From positions 33,890,721-33,954,720 of the forward strand of contig OZ024874.1 in assembly GCA_964017185.1 (NCBI GenBank): 64,000 nt of DNA, written 5' to 3'. The notes under the pieces were generated by a model. The model did no database searches. It saw only the letters and a list, made by a program, of their open reading frames with translations, and was not told where the DNA came from. Of the stretch, positions 23,023-37,437 are shown piece after piece. Position numbers and translations under genes: made by a program. Each line of letters starts with the position of its first letter. Positions within the stretch are counted from its first letter, which is position 1. The DNA is from Rugalucina vietnamica. Lineage: Eukaryota > Mollusca > Bivalvia > Lucinida > Lucinidae.

Positions 23023-25517
23023 ATTTATAACAAGAAAAGCTTTAACATGTTTACACATGTATAAAAATAGGCGGTGGGGTTAGGATGGTATAAATGAAAA
23101 CTAAATTATGTATTTTGTTCTAATTTATTGTTATGAGCACATGATAGTTCACTGTCACTGCTTATCTATTTAACTGAAATTGACAAGTACTCATGTCAAT
23201 CAGAGGACCAATGGTCCAGAAATTACCCCTGAGAGTATTTTGAGCAACACAATGATTTGCAGTTTTGTAAATATGTATTTAAATTCTAAATTTTCATTTT
23301 TCAAACCTGACCATCTTTTGTGTCATCACAGGCTGGTTAGAATCCTTGAAGAACAGTTTTGAGGTTAAGAGTTATTATTATTTCATATGTGCTGCATGAT
23401 GAGAATGTTAGCATTTTTGTATACATATATGAAAAGAAAATTTGCAGGATAGTTTTTTTTATCAGTATATGTGCATGTGATGTCATTTCTGTTCTTAAAT
23501 GCAAACAACAAGGTTTTAGCATTCTGTGTGACTTTTCCCAATTTGATATTTGTATTTTTGTGTTGGTTCTATCATTTCATCATGCAGCTCATACTGCTTC
23601 TTCAATTTTCAGAGAAATTAGTCTTCCATGATATTCACTAATAGAATTTACACAGTTTCAAAGGCAGTTAAGGTACACTAGACTACAGTTAATGATTGCA
23701 TAATAAGAAACATTTCATAATGCATATTAATTGTTGAAAACTTAACATATAAACCGACGTCTTTCATATGAGCTGCATCATAAATAATAACACTCAACAG
23801 CTGTGAAACCTTTCATACAGAAGTTAAAGTGACTAGTATTCGTATCTGACACATTGTTGTAAAATTTTCAACTTTTATTGAAATCCTGATGATGATATTT
23901 CACTTGACACAGCTCATATCTATCTACTTTGTATCAATAAAATGAGTCTCTCATGATTTTTTTTTCAATGTTGAGCTTAAGATAAGATAAGATTTATTTT
24001 GAGTCGGCAAGTATCACAACAGTACAATATAAGCTCTGATGAGCTTTTTAACCGACTTAACGCTTGTAATTCCAGTTTTCATACAGTCAGACAACAATGC
24101 ATATAAAGTTACATTCAGAAGATGAACTATTTTCTAAATAAAACTAGAAAAAGTGCCTTGAGAGGCATGTATACCCCTGGCTGGTAGCCACCAAGCTTAA
24201 GAAAATCAACAAATTTTGCACAGAAAACTAGACAATCTGGAGATGTTTATTAATGACAAATCTCTGGGGTTGACTGTCTGAGAAAGCAACGACACACCAT
24301 TATTGTCAAGCCAAGATTAAGTTCTGCATGCATGTCGTTGATATCCGCCACCAAGAATGCTTAGGGTCTATTGTAATTGTGTGGCCTACATGTACTTTGC
24401 GTAAGGTCTGTTGTGTTGTTCCTAAAGGATTAAGTTGTCAATCTATCCAACCATCTCAAGTTTTTACATGACACAGCTCAAATTGTAGGACTTTCACACC
24501 TTAAAACATTTATTGAAAGCAAGCAATGCTTTCTTCTCAACTGTAATCAACAAAGTGTCACTTAAATCAACAAAGTGTCGCTTGAATCAACAAAGTGTCA
24601 AACTGTTAATTGAGTACTCTCAATCTGCAAGTGTTGACCATCTTGAATTACTCAACAGACAAACTGGTCATATTACTTTTCGACTTTTGGCCTTAAATTT
24701 GAGTCCTCCTTTAAACTGATACATGACAATATTGCAGGTTAAAAATTATGCGAATATTCGAATCCAGAAATCACATTCGAATATTCGTATGAAATGCGAA
24801 TATTCGAACATTTGAATATTCGTTTACATCCCTAATATTTTCATTCTGACAATTATTCATCAAACATGGTAATTGTTGCAATCAATAAAAGGAGCAGTTG
24901 ATCATCTCACTGCTGTGCCTGGTGTCTGCCCTGCACCGGGCACATGTGAGACAAGCCAAGTTCTGCTTGCAGATGTGCCAGGTGGTTTTTCTCGGGTTCT
25001 CCTGTTCTCCTGTTTTCATCCCACCTACTGATTGGCCCATCTCATATGAGCTGAAATAATCTTGAAAGGACTGTAAAACTGAATTTAAAAAAAAAAGAAA
25101 AGAAATTGGGTTCATTGGGTGTGACCTTGATTGGCAGTTTGTGGCTTCCAGTCTCAAGGAGTAATTTTTAAAAAAATTTCTTTGATCGGGACTGGCAAAA
25201 TACTTCGGAAAAAAAAAAAATGTAATAAAAATAAAAAAAATAAAAAAAGATAAAAAATTGAAAAAAAAAAATGATATCATGAATTGCAGAAATTTCTGGG
25301 ACCAACAGACTGATGTCTTTAAAAAATCCAGTACGGTAGTTTTGAATGATCGGCGTTCAAATTACCAAATTCAGTCTGTAACACTTAAAACGCACACAAA
25401 CAGATTCACAAAGTCAAGGAAACATTCCGGTGCCACTACAGGTGTCTTTCAAGAGAAAGTACTGTTTATTTCTTTTGTCCATGATTTTGGTACCATTGTA
25501 AAGACAAAATATATGTA
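23023..25517. other. Intronic stretch with few features
   Basis: AT-rich. It contains a GATAAGATAAGATTTATT phrase near 23980, a three-copy 21-bp tandem (ATCAACAAAGTGTCACTTA-like, 24545-24600), a CGAATATTCG-rich patch ending in CATCCCTAAT (24750-24834, reminiscent of a hAT-type end) and A-rich tracts at 25208-25272. No gene is supported. Confidence 0.5.
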
Positions 25518-25526
25518 TAATTCAAC

Positions 25527-26088
25527 GGTATCCGGACAAAATCCCCCCCGGACAGAATCCCCCCCCCCCACTCTTTTTTGATAACTAGGACAGAATCCCC
25601 CCAAGTATATCTTGCAAATAGGACAGAATCCCCCCACCCCTTCTCAGACAGAATCTACTTCAATAATTGAGCAATCTTTGAATTTATTTAGATATTATTA
25701 AGTTGACTATAATAAGTGGTGATTAGAGAAAATTAAATATGACAATTTGCGATACCTTTTACTATAACTTAGTAAATTACTCAACACATAGAAGTTTGTC
25801 TCACCTCATTTTTGCTATTAGCAGTAATTATAACATATTAATATGCAGCTTTCTTTAAAAAATAAAAACCAAACAACATAATTATCCAATCATTAGCAAA
25901 CAATGAATAAATAAACTTTTTTGATGCAAAAATAATTGACCTATGTAACAATATGATTATGGAGATTCTGCCTGGGAGTGTGGGGGGGATTCTGTCCTAT
26001 TTGCAAGATATACTGGGGGGGATTCTGTCCTCGTCAACAAAAAAGAGTGTGGGGGGATTCTGTCCAGGGGGGATTTTGTCCTACACTC
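25527..26088. mobile_element. Fold-back element, unit GGACAGAATCCCCCC, 9-bp TSD
   Basis: Flanked by the exact 9-bp repeat TAATTCAAC (25518-25526 and 26089-26097). The ends are GGTATCCGGACAAAAT and, read from the other side, GAGTGTAGGACAAAAT. The inverted arms (25527-25655, 25960-26088) contain four to five copies of the unit, separated by matching spacers. The 300-bp core is AT-rich with no frame. The 9-bp duplication suggests a Mutator-like superfamily. Confidence 0.88.
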
Positions 26089-26097
26089 TAATTCAAC

Positions 26098-26463
26098 ATC
26101 GCAAAGCTGCTGCAATGTTGTATGACTAATTTTTAACCTGTCCATGATTTCTGTACAACAGGACTATCTTGCAGCAGATATGCGACAGCTTTGTTTTCTT
26201 TTTTCTACCTTCTTGCTGCAAACACTACAATCTTCAAGATGTTCATGTAACTGTCTTGCAATGTCTACAACCTGTCTGAACATTTGCCAAATTTTCTACA
26301 ATTTACGTAAGGCACCTGTCATCTGTGACATTGCATGTGAATCAGGCTAAAAGGCTGTCACTTCTTTCACTATTTTTGATAATTCAGCTATAAATATGGT
26401 GAATTACAATTACTGTGTGTAAATAAGAAACACCTTTACAAGTTGGTCATTCAAAAATGGAGC
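26098..26463. other. Intronic sequence between fold-back elements
   Basis: No repeat family, RNA or conserved frame recognised. A 68-codon open frame at 26144-26350 has no recognisable motif. Confidence 0.45.
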
Positions 26464-26546
26464 TCAAAAGTCGAGTGTAGGACAAAACACCCCACGGACA
26501 AAACACCCCACGTCCATTTTGTTATAGGTGGACAAAAACCACCACA

Positions 26547-27286
26547 TTTCGCCTACTCCCATTTCGCCTACTCCCGTTTCGCCTATGATTTGTCCCATTT
26601 CGCCTACTCCCATTTCGACTACTCCCATTCCGCCTACACTAGAAATGTTCACTATTCCCGTTTCGCCTACTCATTCAATATAGATGAATAACAAGGTAAA
26701 ATGTTGTTTTAAATCATGATATGCATTTAAATATATATGCAAATACAATGTAAAATTTAACATTGTCATATTTTATTTTATTTACTTATTTTTTGTATGT
26801 GAAGAAAATGATTATTTAATGGGCTTGTGCAAACATTATAAACATTGCAAACTCATTGATTAGTGATCTAAATTAAATTTGTTTATTTTCACAATTAACA
26901 TTTTTATCTTATTTACTTATCTGTTTTGTTTGTGAAGAAAATGATTGTTTAATGAGTTTGTGCAAACATATAAACATTGCATGAATTAGTGATCTAAATT
27001 ATATTTGTTTATTTTAACAATTAAAACAAATGTACAATATTCACATAAAATCACATACAATATTCACATATTTGCATGTATATTCACTATAAAACATGTA
27101 AAATACAAATAAATGATAGTAAGTTAAAGAAAAAAGAAAAAAAAAATGTTTGCCGACAAAAAGTGCAGAGTAGGCAAAACGGGAATTCATTGAATGTCCA
27201 GAGTAGGCGAAACGGGAGTAGGCCAAACGGGAATAGGCCAAACGGGAGTAGGCGAAATGGGAGTAGGCGAAACGGGAACAAATTAT
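26547..27286. mobile_element. Fold-back element, unit TTTCGCCTACTCCCG
   Basis: The left arm 26547-26682 has about seven copies of the unit; the right arm 27165-27282 has the complement GTAGGCGAAACGGGA in about seven copies. The core between is AT-rich, with a duplicated phrase (GTGAAGAAAATGATT near 26800 and 26935). The ends and target duplication could not be resolved because it abuts other repeats on both sides. Confidence 0.65.
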
Positions 27287-27628
27287 TACCTTTGGATGAC
27301 CTTGACCTATTTTACGGCAAGGTCAACATAGGTCGCCCATGCATTTGAATGGGAAAAATTGTTAAAATGTCATTTGAAAGGCAAATCTTGCAGGAAATGG
27401 GCAAATGGACTGAAGGTAGGTAATTCTGAAAAAAATTTGGACCCTAGGGGTTGGTCTGCCCCCACCCTGGGGCAATATACATGTATATTAAAAAATATTC
27501 AAAGATCTTCTCTGAAACCACTTGGCCAATCAAAGCCAAATTTTATATGAAGCATCTATAGGAAGGGGGAACCAATTTGTTTATTAATAATCCAGGTCAC
27601 ATGACCAAGATGGCCACCATGCCCTTAT

Positions 27629-30600
27629 TAGCTCACCTGAGCCAAAGGCTCACAAGGTGAGCTTATAGGATGACCATGATCCGGCGTCCGTCCGTCGTCC
27701 GTCCGTCGTCCGTCGTCCGTCGTCCACAATTTCAAAGATCTTCTTCTCTGAAACCGCTTGGCCGATCTTGTTGAAATTTTATGTGGAGCCTCCTTGGGTA
27801 GTGGCATTTCAAGTTTGATCGCGAAATCCAGGTCACATGACCAAGATGGCCGCCACGCCCATATATGGTAAAAACCACTCAAAAATCTTCTTCTCCAGAA
27901 CCGGTGGGCCGATTTCCACGAAACTTCGTATGTAGCATCGGGGACTTCAGCCCATCATAGTTTGATAAAATGATGACCCTTGGATGACCTTGACCTATTT
28001 TACGGCAAGGTCAAATTTGGAAACATAGGCTTTTACATGGGAAAAAGTGAAAACTATGGATTTTTTGAAAACTATTGCAGCCTGAGGCCTGAAAAGTGGT
28101 AGATGCAAACAACTAATGGAGTAGATGAAGGTATGTGATTAATATAGGTCAAGGTCATATCTTGACCTTGGCCAGTCTGTTGTCCATACACACTTTTCAA
28201 AGATCTTCTTCTCTGAAACGGCTTGGCCAATCAAAGTGAAATTTTATGTGGAGCATCCATGGGTAGGGGAGACGAAAGTTTGATCGCGAAATCCAGGTCA
28301 CATGACCAAGATGGTGGCCACGCCCATATATGGTAAAAACCTCTCAAAAATCTTCTTCTCCAGAACTGGTGGGCCGATTTCCACGAAACTTGGTATGTAG
28401 CATCAAGGACCTCAGCCCATCATAGTTTGATAAAATGATGACCTTTGGATGACCTTGACCTATTTTATGGCGAGGTCAAATTTGGAAACATAGGCTTTTA
28501 CATAGGAAAAAGTGAAAACTATGGATTTTTTGAAAACTATTGCAGCCTGAGGCCTGAAAAGTGGTAGATGCAAACAACTAATGGAGTAGATGAAGGTATG
28601 TGATTAATATAGGTCAAGGTCATCTCTTGACCTTGGCCAGTCTGTTGTCCATACACACTTTACAAAGATCTTCTTCTCTGAAACTGCACGGCCAATCAAA
28701 GTGAAATTTTATGTGGAGCATCCATGGGTAGGGGAGACGAAAGTTTGATCGCGAAATCCAGGTCACATGACCAAGATGGCCGCCACGCCCATATATGGTA
28801 AAAACCACTCAAAAATCTTCTTTTCCAGAACTGGCGAGCTGATTTCCACGAAACTTGGTATGTAGCATCGGGGACCTCAGCCCATCATAGTTTGATAAAA
28901 TGATGACCCTTGGATGACCTTGACCTATTTTACGACAAGGTCAAATTTGGAAACACAGGCTTTTACATAGGTAAAAGTGAAAACTATGGATTTTTTGAAA
29001 ACTATTGCAGCCTGAGGCCTGAAAAGTGGTAGATGCAAACAACTAATGGAGTAGATGAAGGTATGTGTTTAATATAGGTCAAGGTCATCTCTTGACCTTG
29101 GCCAGTCTGTTGTCCATACACACTTTTCAAAGATATTCTTCTCTGAAACTGCTTGGCAAATCAAAGTGAATTTTTTTGTGCAGCATCCATGGGTAGGGGA
29201 GACGAAAGTTTGATCGCGAAATCTAGGTCACATGACCAAGATGGCCGCCACGCCCATATATGGTAAAAACCTTTCAAAAATCTTCTTCTCCAGAACCGGC
29301 AGGCCAATTTTCATGAAACTTGGTATGTAGCATTTGGGAATCCAGTCCATCATAGTTTGTTGAAATGATGACCCTATGATGACCTTGACCTATTTTACAG
29401 CAAGGTCAAATTTGGAAACATAGGCTTTTACATGGGAAAAAGTGAAAACTATGGATTTTTTGAAAACTATTGCAGCCTGAGGCCTGAAAAGTGGTAGATG
29501 CAAACAACTAATGGAGTAGATGAAGGTATGTGATTAATATAGGTCAAGGTCATCTCTTGACCTTGGCCAGTCTGTTGTCCATACACACTTTACAAAGATC
29601 TTCTTCTCTGAAACTGCACGGCCAATCAAAGTGAAATTTTATGTGGAGCATCCATGGGTAGGGGAGACGAAAGTTTGATCGCGAAATCCAGGTCACATGA
29701 CCAAGATGGCCGCCACGCCCATATATGGTAAAAACCACTCAAAAATCTTCTTTTCCAGAACTGGCAAGCCGATTTCCACGAAACTTGGTATGTAGCATGG
29801 GGGACCACAGCCCATCATAGTTTGATAAAATGATGACCCTTGGATGACCTTGACCTATTTTACGACAAGGTCAAATTTGGAAACACAGGCTTTTACATAG
29901 GTAAAAGTGAAAACGATGGATTTTTTGAAAACTATTGCAGCCTGAGGCCTGAAAAGTGGTAGATGCAAACAACTAATGGAGTAGATGAAGGTATGTGTTT
30001 AATATAGGTCAAGGTCATCTCTTGACCTTGGCCAGTCTGTTGTCCATACACATCTTCTCTGAAACTGCTTGGCAAATCAAAGTGAATTTTTTTGTGCAGC
30101 ATCCATGGGTAGGGGAGACGAAAGTTTGATCGCGAAATCTAGGTCACATGACCAAGATGGCCGCCACGCCCATATATGGTAAAAACCTTTCAAAAATCTT
30201 CTTCTCCAGAACCGGCAGGCCAATTTTCATGAAACTTGGTATGTAGCATTTGGGAATCCAGTCCATCATAGTTTGTTGAAATGATGACCCTATGATGACC
30301 TTGACCTATTTTACAGCAAGGTCAAATTTGGAAACATAGGCTTTTACATGGGAAAAAGTGAAAACTATGGATTTTTTGAAAACTATTGCAGCCTGAGGCC
30401 TGAAAAGTGGTAGATGCAAACAACTAATGGAGTAGATGAAGGTATGTGATTAATATAGGTCAAGGTCATATCTTGACCTTGGCCAGTCTGTTGTCCATAC
30501 ACACTTTTCAAAGATCTTCTTCTCTGAAACTGCTTGGCCAATCAAAGTGAAATTTTATGTGGAGCATCCATGGGTAGGGGAGACGAAAGTTTGATCGCGA

Positions 30601-33600
30601 AATCCAGGTCACATGACCAAGATGGCGGCCACGCCCATATATGGTAAAAACCACTCAAAAATCTTCTTCTCCAGAACTGGTGGGCCGATTTCCACGAAAC
30701 TTGGTATGTAGCATCAAGAAGCTCAGCCCATCATAGTTTGATAAAATGATGACCCTTGGATGACCTTGACCTATTTTACGGCAAGGTCAAATTTGGAAAC
30801 ATAGGCTTTTACATAGGAAAAAAGTGAAAACTATGGATTTTTTGAAAACTATTGCAGCCTGAGGCCTGAAAAGTGGTAGATGCAAACAACTAATGGAGTA
30901 GATGAAGGTATGTGATTAATATAGGTCAAGGTCATCTCTTGACCTTGGCCAGTCTGTTGTCCATACACACTTTACAAAGATCTTCTTCTCTGAAACTGCA
31001 CGGCCAATCAAAGTGAAATTTTATGTGGAGCATCCATGGGTAGGGGAGACGAAAGTTTGATCGCGAAATCCAGGTCACATGACCAAGATGGCCGCCACGC
31101 CCATATATGGTAAAAACCACTCAAAAATCTTCTTTTCCAGAACTGGTGAGCCGATTTCCACGAAACTTGGTATGTAGCATCAAGGTCCTCAGCCCATCAT
31201 GGTTTGATAAAATGATGACCCTTGGATGACCTTGACCTATTTTACGGTAAGGTCAAATTTGGAAACATAGGCTTTTACATAGGAAAAAGTGAAAACTATG
31301 GAATTTTTTGAAAACTGTTGCAGCCTGAGGCCTGAAAAGTGGTAGATGCAAACAACTTATGGAGTAGATGAAGGTATGTGATTAATATAGGTCAAGGTCA
31401 TCTCTTGACCTTGGCCAGTCTGTTTGTTGTCCACACACTTTTCAAAGATCTTCTTCTCTGAAACTCAAAGTGAAATTTTATGTGGAGCATCCATGGGTAG
31501 GGCAGACGAAAGTTTGATCGTGAAATCCAGGTCACATGACCAAGATGGCCGCCACGCCCATATATGGTTAAAACCACTCAAAAATTTTCTTCTCCAGAAC
31601 CGGTGGGCCGATTTCCACGAAACTTTGTATGTAGCATTGGGGACCTCAGCCTATCATAGTTTGATAAAATGATGACCCTTGGATGACCTTGACCTATTTT
31701 ACGACAAGGTCAAATTTGGAAACATAGGCTTTTATATAGGTAAAAGTGAAAACTATGGATTTTTAGCTCACCTGAGCCGAAGGCTCACAAGGTGAGCTAA
31801 TAGGATAGCCATGATCCGGCGTCCGTCCGTCGTCCGTCGTCCGTCGTCGTCCACAATTTCAAAGATCTTCTTCTCTGAAACCGCTTGGCCCATCTAGTTG
31901 AAATTTTATATGGAGCCTCCATGGGTAGTGGCATTTCAAGTTTGATCGTGAAATCCAGGTCACATGACCAAGATGGCCGCCACGCCCATATATGGTAAAA
32001 ACCCTTCAAAAATCTTCTTCTCCAGAACCGGTGGGCGGATTTCCACGAAACTTGGTATGTAGCATCGGGGACTTCAGCCCATCATAGTTTGATAAAATGA
32101 TGACCCTTGGATGACCTTGACCTATTTTACGGCAAGGTCAAATTTGGAAACATAGGCTTTTACATAGGAAAAAGTGAAAACTATGGTTTTTTTGAAAACT
32201 ATTGCAGCCTGAGGCCTGAAAAGTGGTAGATGCAAACAACTAATGGAGTAGATGAAGGTATGTGATTAATATAGGTCAAGGTCATCTCTTGACCTTGGCC
32301 AGTCTGTTGTCCATACACACTTTTCAAAGATCTTCTTCTCTGAAACTGCTTGGCCAACCAAAGTGAAATTTTATGTGGAGCATCCATGGGTAGGGGAGAC
32401 GAAAGTTTGATCGCGAAATCCAGGTCACATGACCAAGATGGCCGCCACGCCCATATATGGTAAAAACCACTCAAAAATCTTCTTCTCCAGAACCGGTGGG
32501 CCGATTTCCACGAAACTTGGTATGAAGCATCAAGGACCTCAGCACATCATAGTTTGATAAAATGATGACCCTTGGATGACCTTGACCTATTTTACGGCAA
32601 GGTCAAATTTGGAAACATAGGCTTTTACATAGGAAAAAGTGAAAACTATGGATTTTTTGAAAACTATTGCAGCCTGAGGCCTGAAAAGTGGTAGATGCAA
32701 ACAACTAATGGAGTAGATGAAGGTATGTGATTAATATAGGTCAAGGTCATCTCTTGACCTTGGCCAGTCTGTTGTCCATACACAGTTTTCAAAGATCTTC
32801 TTCTTTGAAACTGCGCGGCCAATCAAAGTGAAATTTTTTTTGAAGCATCCATGGGTAGGGGAGACGAAAGTTTGATCGCGAAATCTAGGTCACATGACCA
32901 AGATGGCCGCCATGCCCATATATGGTTAAAACCACTAAAAAATCTTCTTCTCCAGAACTGGTGGGTCGATTTCCACGAAACTTTGTATGTAGCATTGGGG
33001 ACCTCAGCCCATCATAGTTTGATAAAATGATGACCCTTGGATGACCTTGAATTATTTTACGGCAAGGTCAAATTTGGAAACATAGGCTTTTACATAAGAA
33101 GAAGTGAAAACTATGGATTTTTTTAAAACTATTGCAGCCTGAGGCCTGAAAAGTGGTAAATGCAAACAACTAATGGAGTAGATGAAGGTATGTGATTAAT
33201 ATAGGTCAAGGTCATCTCTTGACCTTGGCCAATTTGTTGTCCATACACACTTTTCAAAGATCTTCTCTGAAACTGCTTGGCAAATCAAAGTGAAATTTTA
33301 TGTGGAGCATCCATGGGTAGGGGAGACGAAAGTTTGATCGCGAAATCCAGGTCACATGACCAAGATGGCCACCACGCCCATATATGGTAAAAACCTTTCA
33401 AAAATCTTCTCCAGAACGGGCAGGCTAATTTTCATGAAACTTGGTATGTAGCATTTGGGACTCCAGCCTATCATAGTTTATTTAAATGATGACCCTATGA
33501 TGACCTTGACCTATTTTACGGCAAGGTCAATTTTGGAAACATAGGCTTTCACATGGGAAAAGGCGAAAACAAACTGTTGCAGCCTGAGACCTGAAAGTTG

Positions 33601-36600
33601 CTAGATGCAGACAACTAATGGAGTCAATGAAGGTAAGTAATTAATGAAGGCCAAGGTCATGTCTTGACTTTGGCCCAAGGTCATTTAAATATCAAAATTA
33701 AAATTATGGTTTTCTCAGAAATCACTGGGTTTGGAAACTATTGCAGCCTGAGACCTGAAACTTTGCAGATGCAGACAACTTATGAAGTCACTAAAGGTGT
33801 GTGAGTATTCAAGGTCAAGGTCATTTCATTATGACTTAATACTCCAAGATCAGGCTTCAGGTGAGCGTTCTCAGGACCAATGGTCCTCTGGTTTGAAAAC
33901 TATTGCAGCCTGAGGCCTGAAAAGTGGTAGATGCAAACAACTAATGGAGTAGATGAAGGTATGTGTTTAATATAGGTCAAGGTCATCTCTTGACCTTGGC
34001 CAGTCTGTTGTCCATACACACTTTTCAAAGATATTCTTCTCTGAAACTGCTTGGCAAATCAAAGTGAAATTTTTTGTGCAGCATCCATGGGTAGGGGAGA
34101 CGAAAGTTTGATCGCGAAATCCAGGTCACATGACCAAGATGGCCGCCACGCCCATATATGGTAAAAACCTTTCAAAAATCTTCTTCTCCAGAACCGGCAG
34201 GCCAATTTTCATGAAACTTGGTGTGTAGCATTTGGGAATCCAGTCCATCATAGTTTGTTGAAATGATGACCTTATGATGACCTTGACCTATTTTACAGCA
34301 AGGTCAAATTTGGAAACAAAGGCTTTTACATGGGAAACAGTGAAAACTATGGATTTTTTGAAAACTATTGCAGCCTGAGGCCTGAAAAGTGGTAGATGCA
34401 GGTATGTGATTAATATAGGTCATGGTCATCTCTTGACCTTGGCCAGTCTGTTGTCCATACACAGTTTTCAAAGATCTTCTTCTCTGAAACTGCTTGGCCA
34501 ATCAAAGCGAAATTTTAAGTGGAGCATCCATGGGTAGGGGAGAAGAAAGTTTGATCGCGAAATCCAGGTCACATGACCAAGATGGCGGCCACGCCCATAC
34601 ATGGTAAAAACCACTCAAAAATCTTCTTCTCCAGAACCAGTGGGCCGATTTCCACGAAACTTGGTATGTAGCATCAAGGACCTCAGCCCATCATAGTTTG
34701 ATAAAATGCTGACCCTTGGATGACCTTGACCTATTTTACAGCAAGGTCAAATTTGGAAACATAGGCTTTTACATAGGAAAAAGTGAAAACTATGGATTTT
34801 TTGAAAACTATTGCAGCCTGAGGCCTGAAAAGTGGTCGATGCAAACAACTAATGGAGTAGATGAAGGTATGTGATTAATATAGGTCAAGGTCATATCTTG
34901 ACCTTGGCCAGTCTGTTGTCCATACACACTTTTCAAAGATCTTCTTCTCTGAAACTGCTTGGCCAATCAAAGTGAAATTTTATGTGGAGCATCCATGGGT
35001 AGGGCAGACGAAAGTTTGATCGCGAAATCCAGGTCACATGACCAAGATGGCGGCCACGCCCATATATGGTAAAAACCACTCAAAAATCTTCTTCTCCAGA
35101 ACTGGTGGGCCGATTTCCACGAAACTTGGTATGTAGCATCAAGGAGCTCAGCCCATCATAGTTTGATAAAATGATGACCCTTGGATGACCTTAACCTATT
35201 TTACGGCAAGGTCAAATTTGGAAACATAGGCTTTTACATAGGAAAAAGTGAAAACTATGGATTTTTTGAAAACTATTGCAGCCTGAGGCCTAAAAAGTGG
35301 TAGATGCAAACAACTAATGGAGTAGATGAAGGTATGTGATTAATATAGGTCAAGGTCATCTCTTGACCTTGGCCAGTCTGTTATCCATACACACTTTACA
35401 AAGATCTTCTTCTCTGAAACTGCACAGCCAATCAAAGTGAAATTTTATGTGGAGCATCCATGGGTAGGGGAGACAAAAGTTTGATCACGAAATCCAGGTC
35501 ACATGACCAAGATGGCCGCCACGCCCATATATGGTTATAACCACTCAAAAATCTTCTTCTCCAGAACCGGTGGGCCGATTTCCACGAAACTTGGTATGTA
35601 GCATCGGGGACCTCAGCCCATCATAGTTTGATAAAATGATGACCCTTGGATGACCTTGACTTATTTTACGGTAAGGTCAAATTTGGAAACATAGGCTTTT
35701 ACATAGGAAAAAGTGAAAACTATGGAATTTTTTGAAAACTGTTGCAGCCTGAGGCCTGAAAAGTGGTAGATGCAAACAACTTATGGAGTAGATGAAGGTA
35801 TGTGATTAATATAGGTCAAGGTCATCTCTTGACCTTGGCCAGTCTGTTGTCCATACACACTTTTCAAAGATCTTCTTCTCTGAAACTGCTTGGTCAATCA
35901 AAGTGAAATTTTATGTGGAGCATCCATGGGTAGGGCAGACGAAAGTTTGATCACGAAATCCAGGTCACATGACCAAGATGGCCGCCACGCCCATATATGG
36001 TTAAAACCACTCAAAAATTTTTCTCCAGAACCGGTGGGCCGATTTCCACGAAACTTGGTATGTAGCATCGGGGACCTCAGCCCATCATAGTTTGATAAAA
36101 TGATGACCCTTGGATGACCTTGACCTATTTTACGGTAAGGTCAAATTTGGAAACATAGGCTTTTACATAGGAAAAAGTGAAAACTATGGAATTTTTTGAA
36201 AACTGTTGCAGCCTGAGGCCTGAAAAGTGGTAGATGCAAACAACTTATGGAGTAGATGAAGGTATGTGATTAATATAGGTCAAGGTCATCTCTTGACCTT
36301 GGCCAGTCTGTTGTCCATACACACTTTTCAAAGATCTTCTTCTCTGAAACTGCTTGGTCAATCAAAGTGAAATTTTATGTGGAGCATCCATGGGTAGGGC
36401 AGACGAAAGTTTGATCACGAAATCCAGGTCACATGACCAAGATGGCCGCCACGCCCATATATGGTTAAAACCACTCAAAAATCTTCTTCTCCAGAACCGG
36501 TGGGCCGATTTCCACGAAACTTGGTATGTAGCATCGGGGACCTCAGCCCATCATAGTTTGATAAAATGATGACCCTTGGATGACCTTGACCTATTTTACG

Positions 36601-37437
36601 ACAAGGTCAAATTTGGAAACATAGGCTTTTACATAGGTAAAAGTGAAAACTATGGATTTTTTGAAAACAATTGCAGCCTGAGGCCTGAAAAGTGGTAGAT
36701 GCAAACAACTAATGGCGTAGATGAAGGTATGTGTTTAATATAGGTCAAGGTCATCTCTTGATTTTGGCCAGTCTGTTGTCCATACACACTTTTCAAAGAT
36801 CTTCTTCTCTGAAACTGCTTGGCAAATCAAAGTGAAATTTTTTGTGCAGCATCCATGGGTAGGGGAGACGAAAGTTTGATCGCAAAATCCAGGTCACATG
36901 ACCAAGATGGCCGCCACGCCCATACATGGTAAAAACCTTTCAAAAATCTTCTTCTCCAGAACCGGCAGGCCAATTTTCATGAAACTTGGTTTATAGCATT
37001 TGGGACTCCAGTCCATCATAGTTTGTTGAAATGATGACCCTATGATGACCTTGACCTATTTTACGGCAAGGTCAATTTTGGAAACATAGGCTTTCACATG
37101 GGAAAAGGCGAAAACAAACTGTTGCAGCCTGAGACCTGAAAGTTGCTAGATGCAGACAACTAATGGTGTCAATGAAGGTAAGTAATTAATGAAGGCCAAG
37201 GTCATGTCTTGACCTTGGCCCAAGGTCATTTAAATATCAAAATTAAAATTATGGTTTTCTCAGAAATCACTGGGTTTGGAAACTATTGCAGCATGAGACC
37301 TGAAACTTTGCAGATGCAGACAACTTATGAAGTGAATAAAGGTGTGTGAGTATTCAAGGTCAAGGTCATTTCATTATGACTTAATACTCCAAGATCAGGC
37401 TTCAGGTGAGCGTTCTCAGGACCAATGGTCCTCTGGT
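27629..37437 (+). mobile_element. F-type Helitron-like element with a ~465-bp satellite
   Basis: The head TAGCTCACCTGAGCC is at 27629 and the tail CTTCAGGTGAGCG, hairpin GGACCAATGGTCC and CTCTGGT end at 37437. The body has about twenty tandem units of about 465 bp, each with GCCAGTCTGTTGTCCATACA, GTTTGATCGCGAAATC, AAGATGGCCGCCACG, CCATATATGG, TTGCAGCCTGAGGCCTGAAA and GTCAAGGTCATCTC. Identical 62-codon frames at 28620, 29550 and 30932 are repeat translations. A second element (31764-33892) is inserted in it. Confidence 0.82.
31764..33892 (+). mobile_element. Second F-type element nested in the F satellite
   Basis: It has its own head (TAGCTCACCTGAGCCG) and tail (GGACCAATGGTCC, CTCTGGT). Taking it out as T31764 to T33892 restores the run of six T in GGATTTTTTGAAAAC found in every other unit, so insertion left no target-site duplication. 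It contains about four units. Confidence 0.8.

Noticed and set aside
25540-26690. CRISPR-like short repeats with spacers
   Set aside because: Units are inverted in two arms, spacers also match between arms, and the context is a eukaryotic intron.
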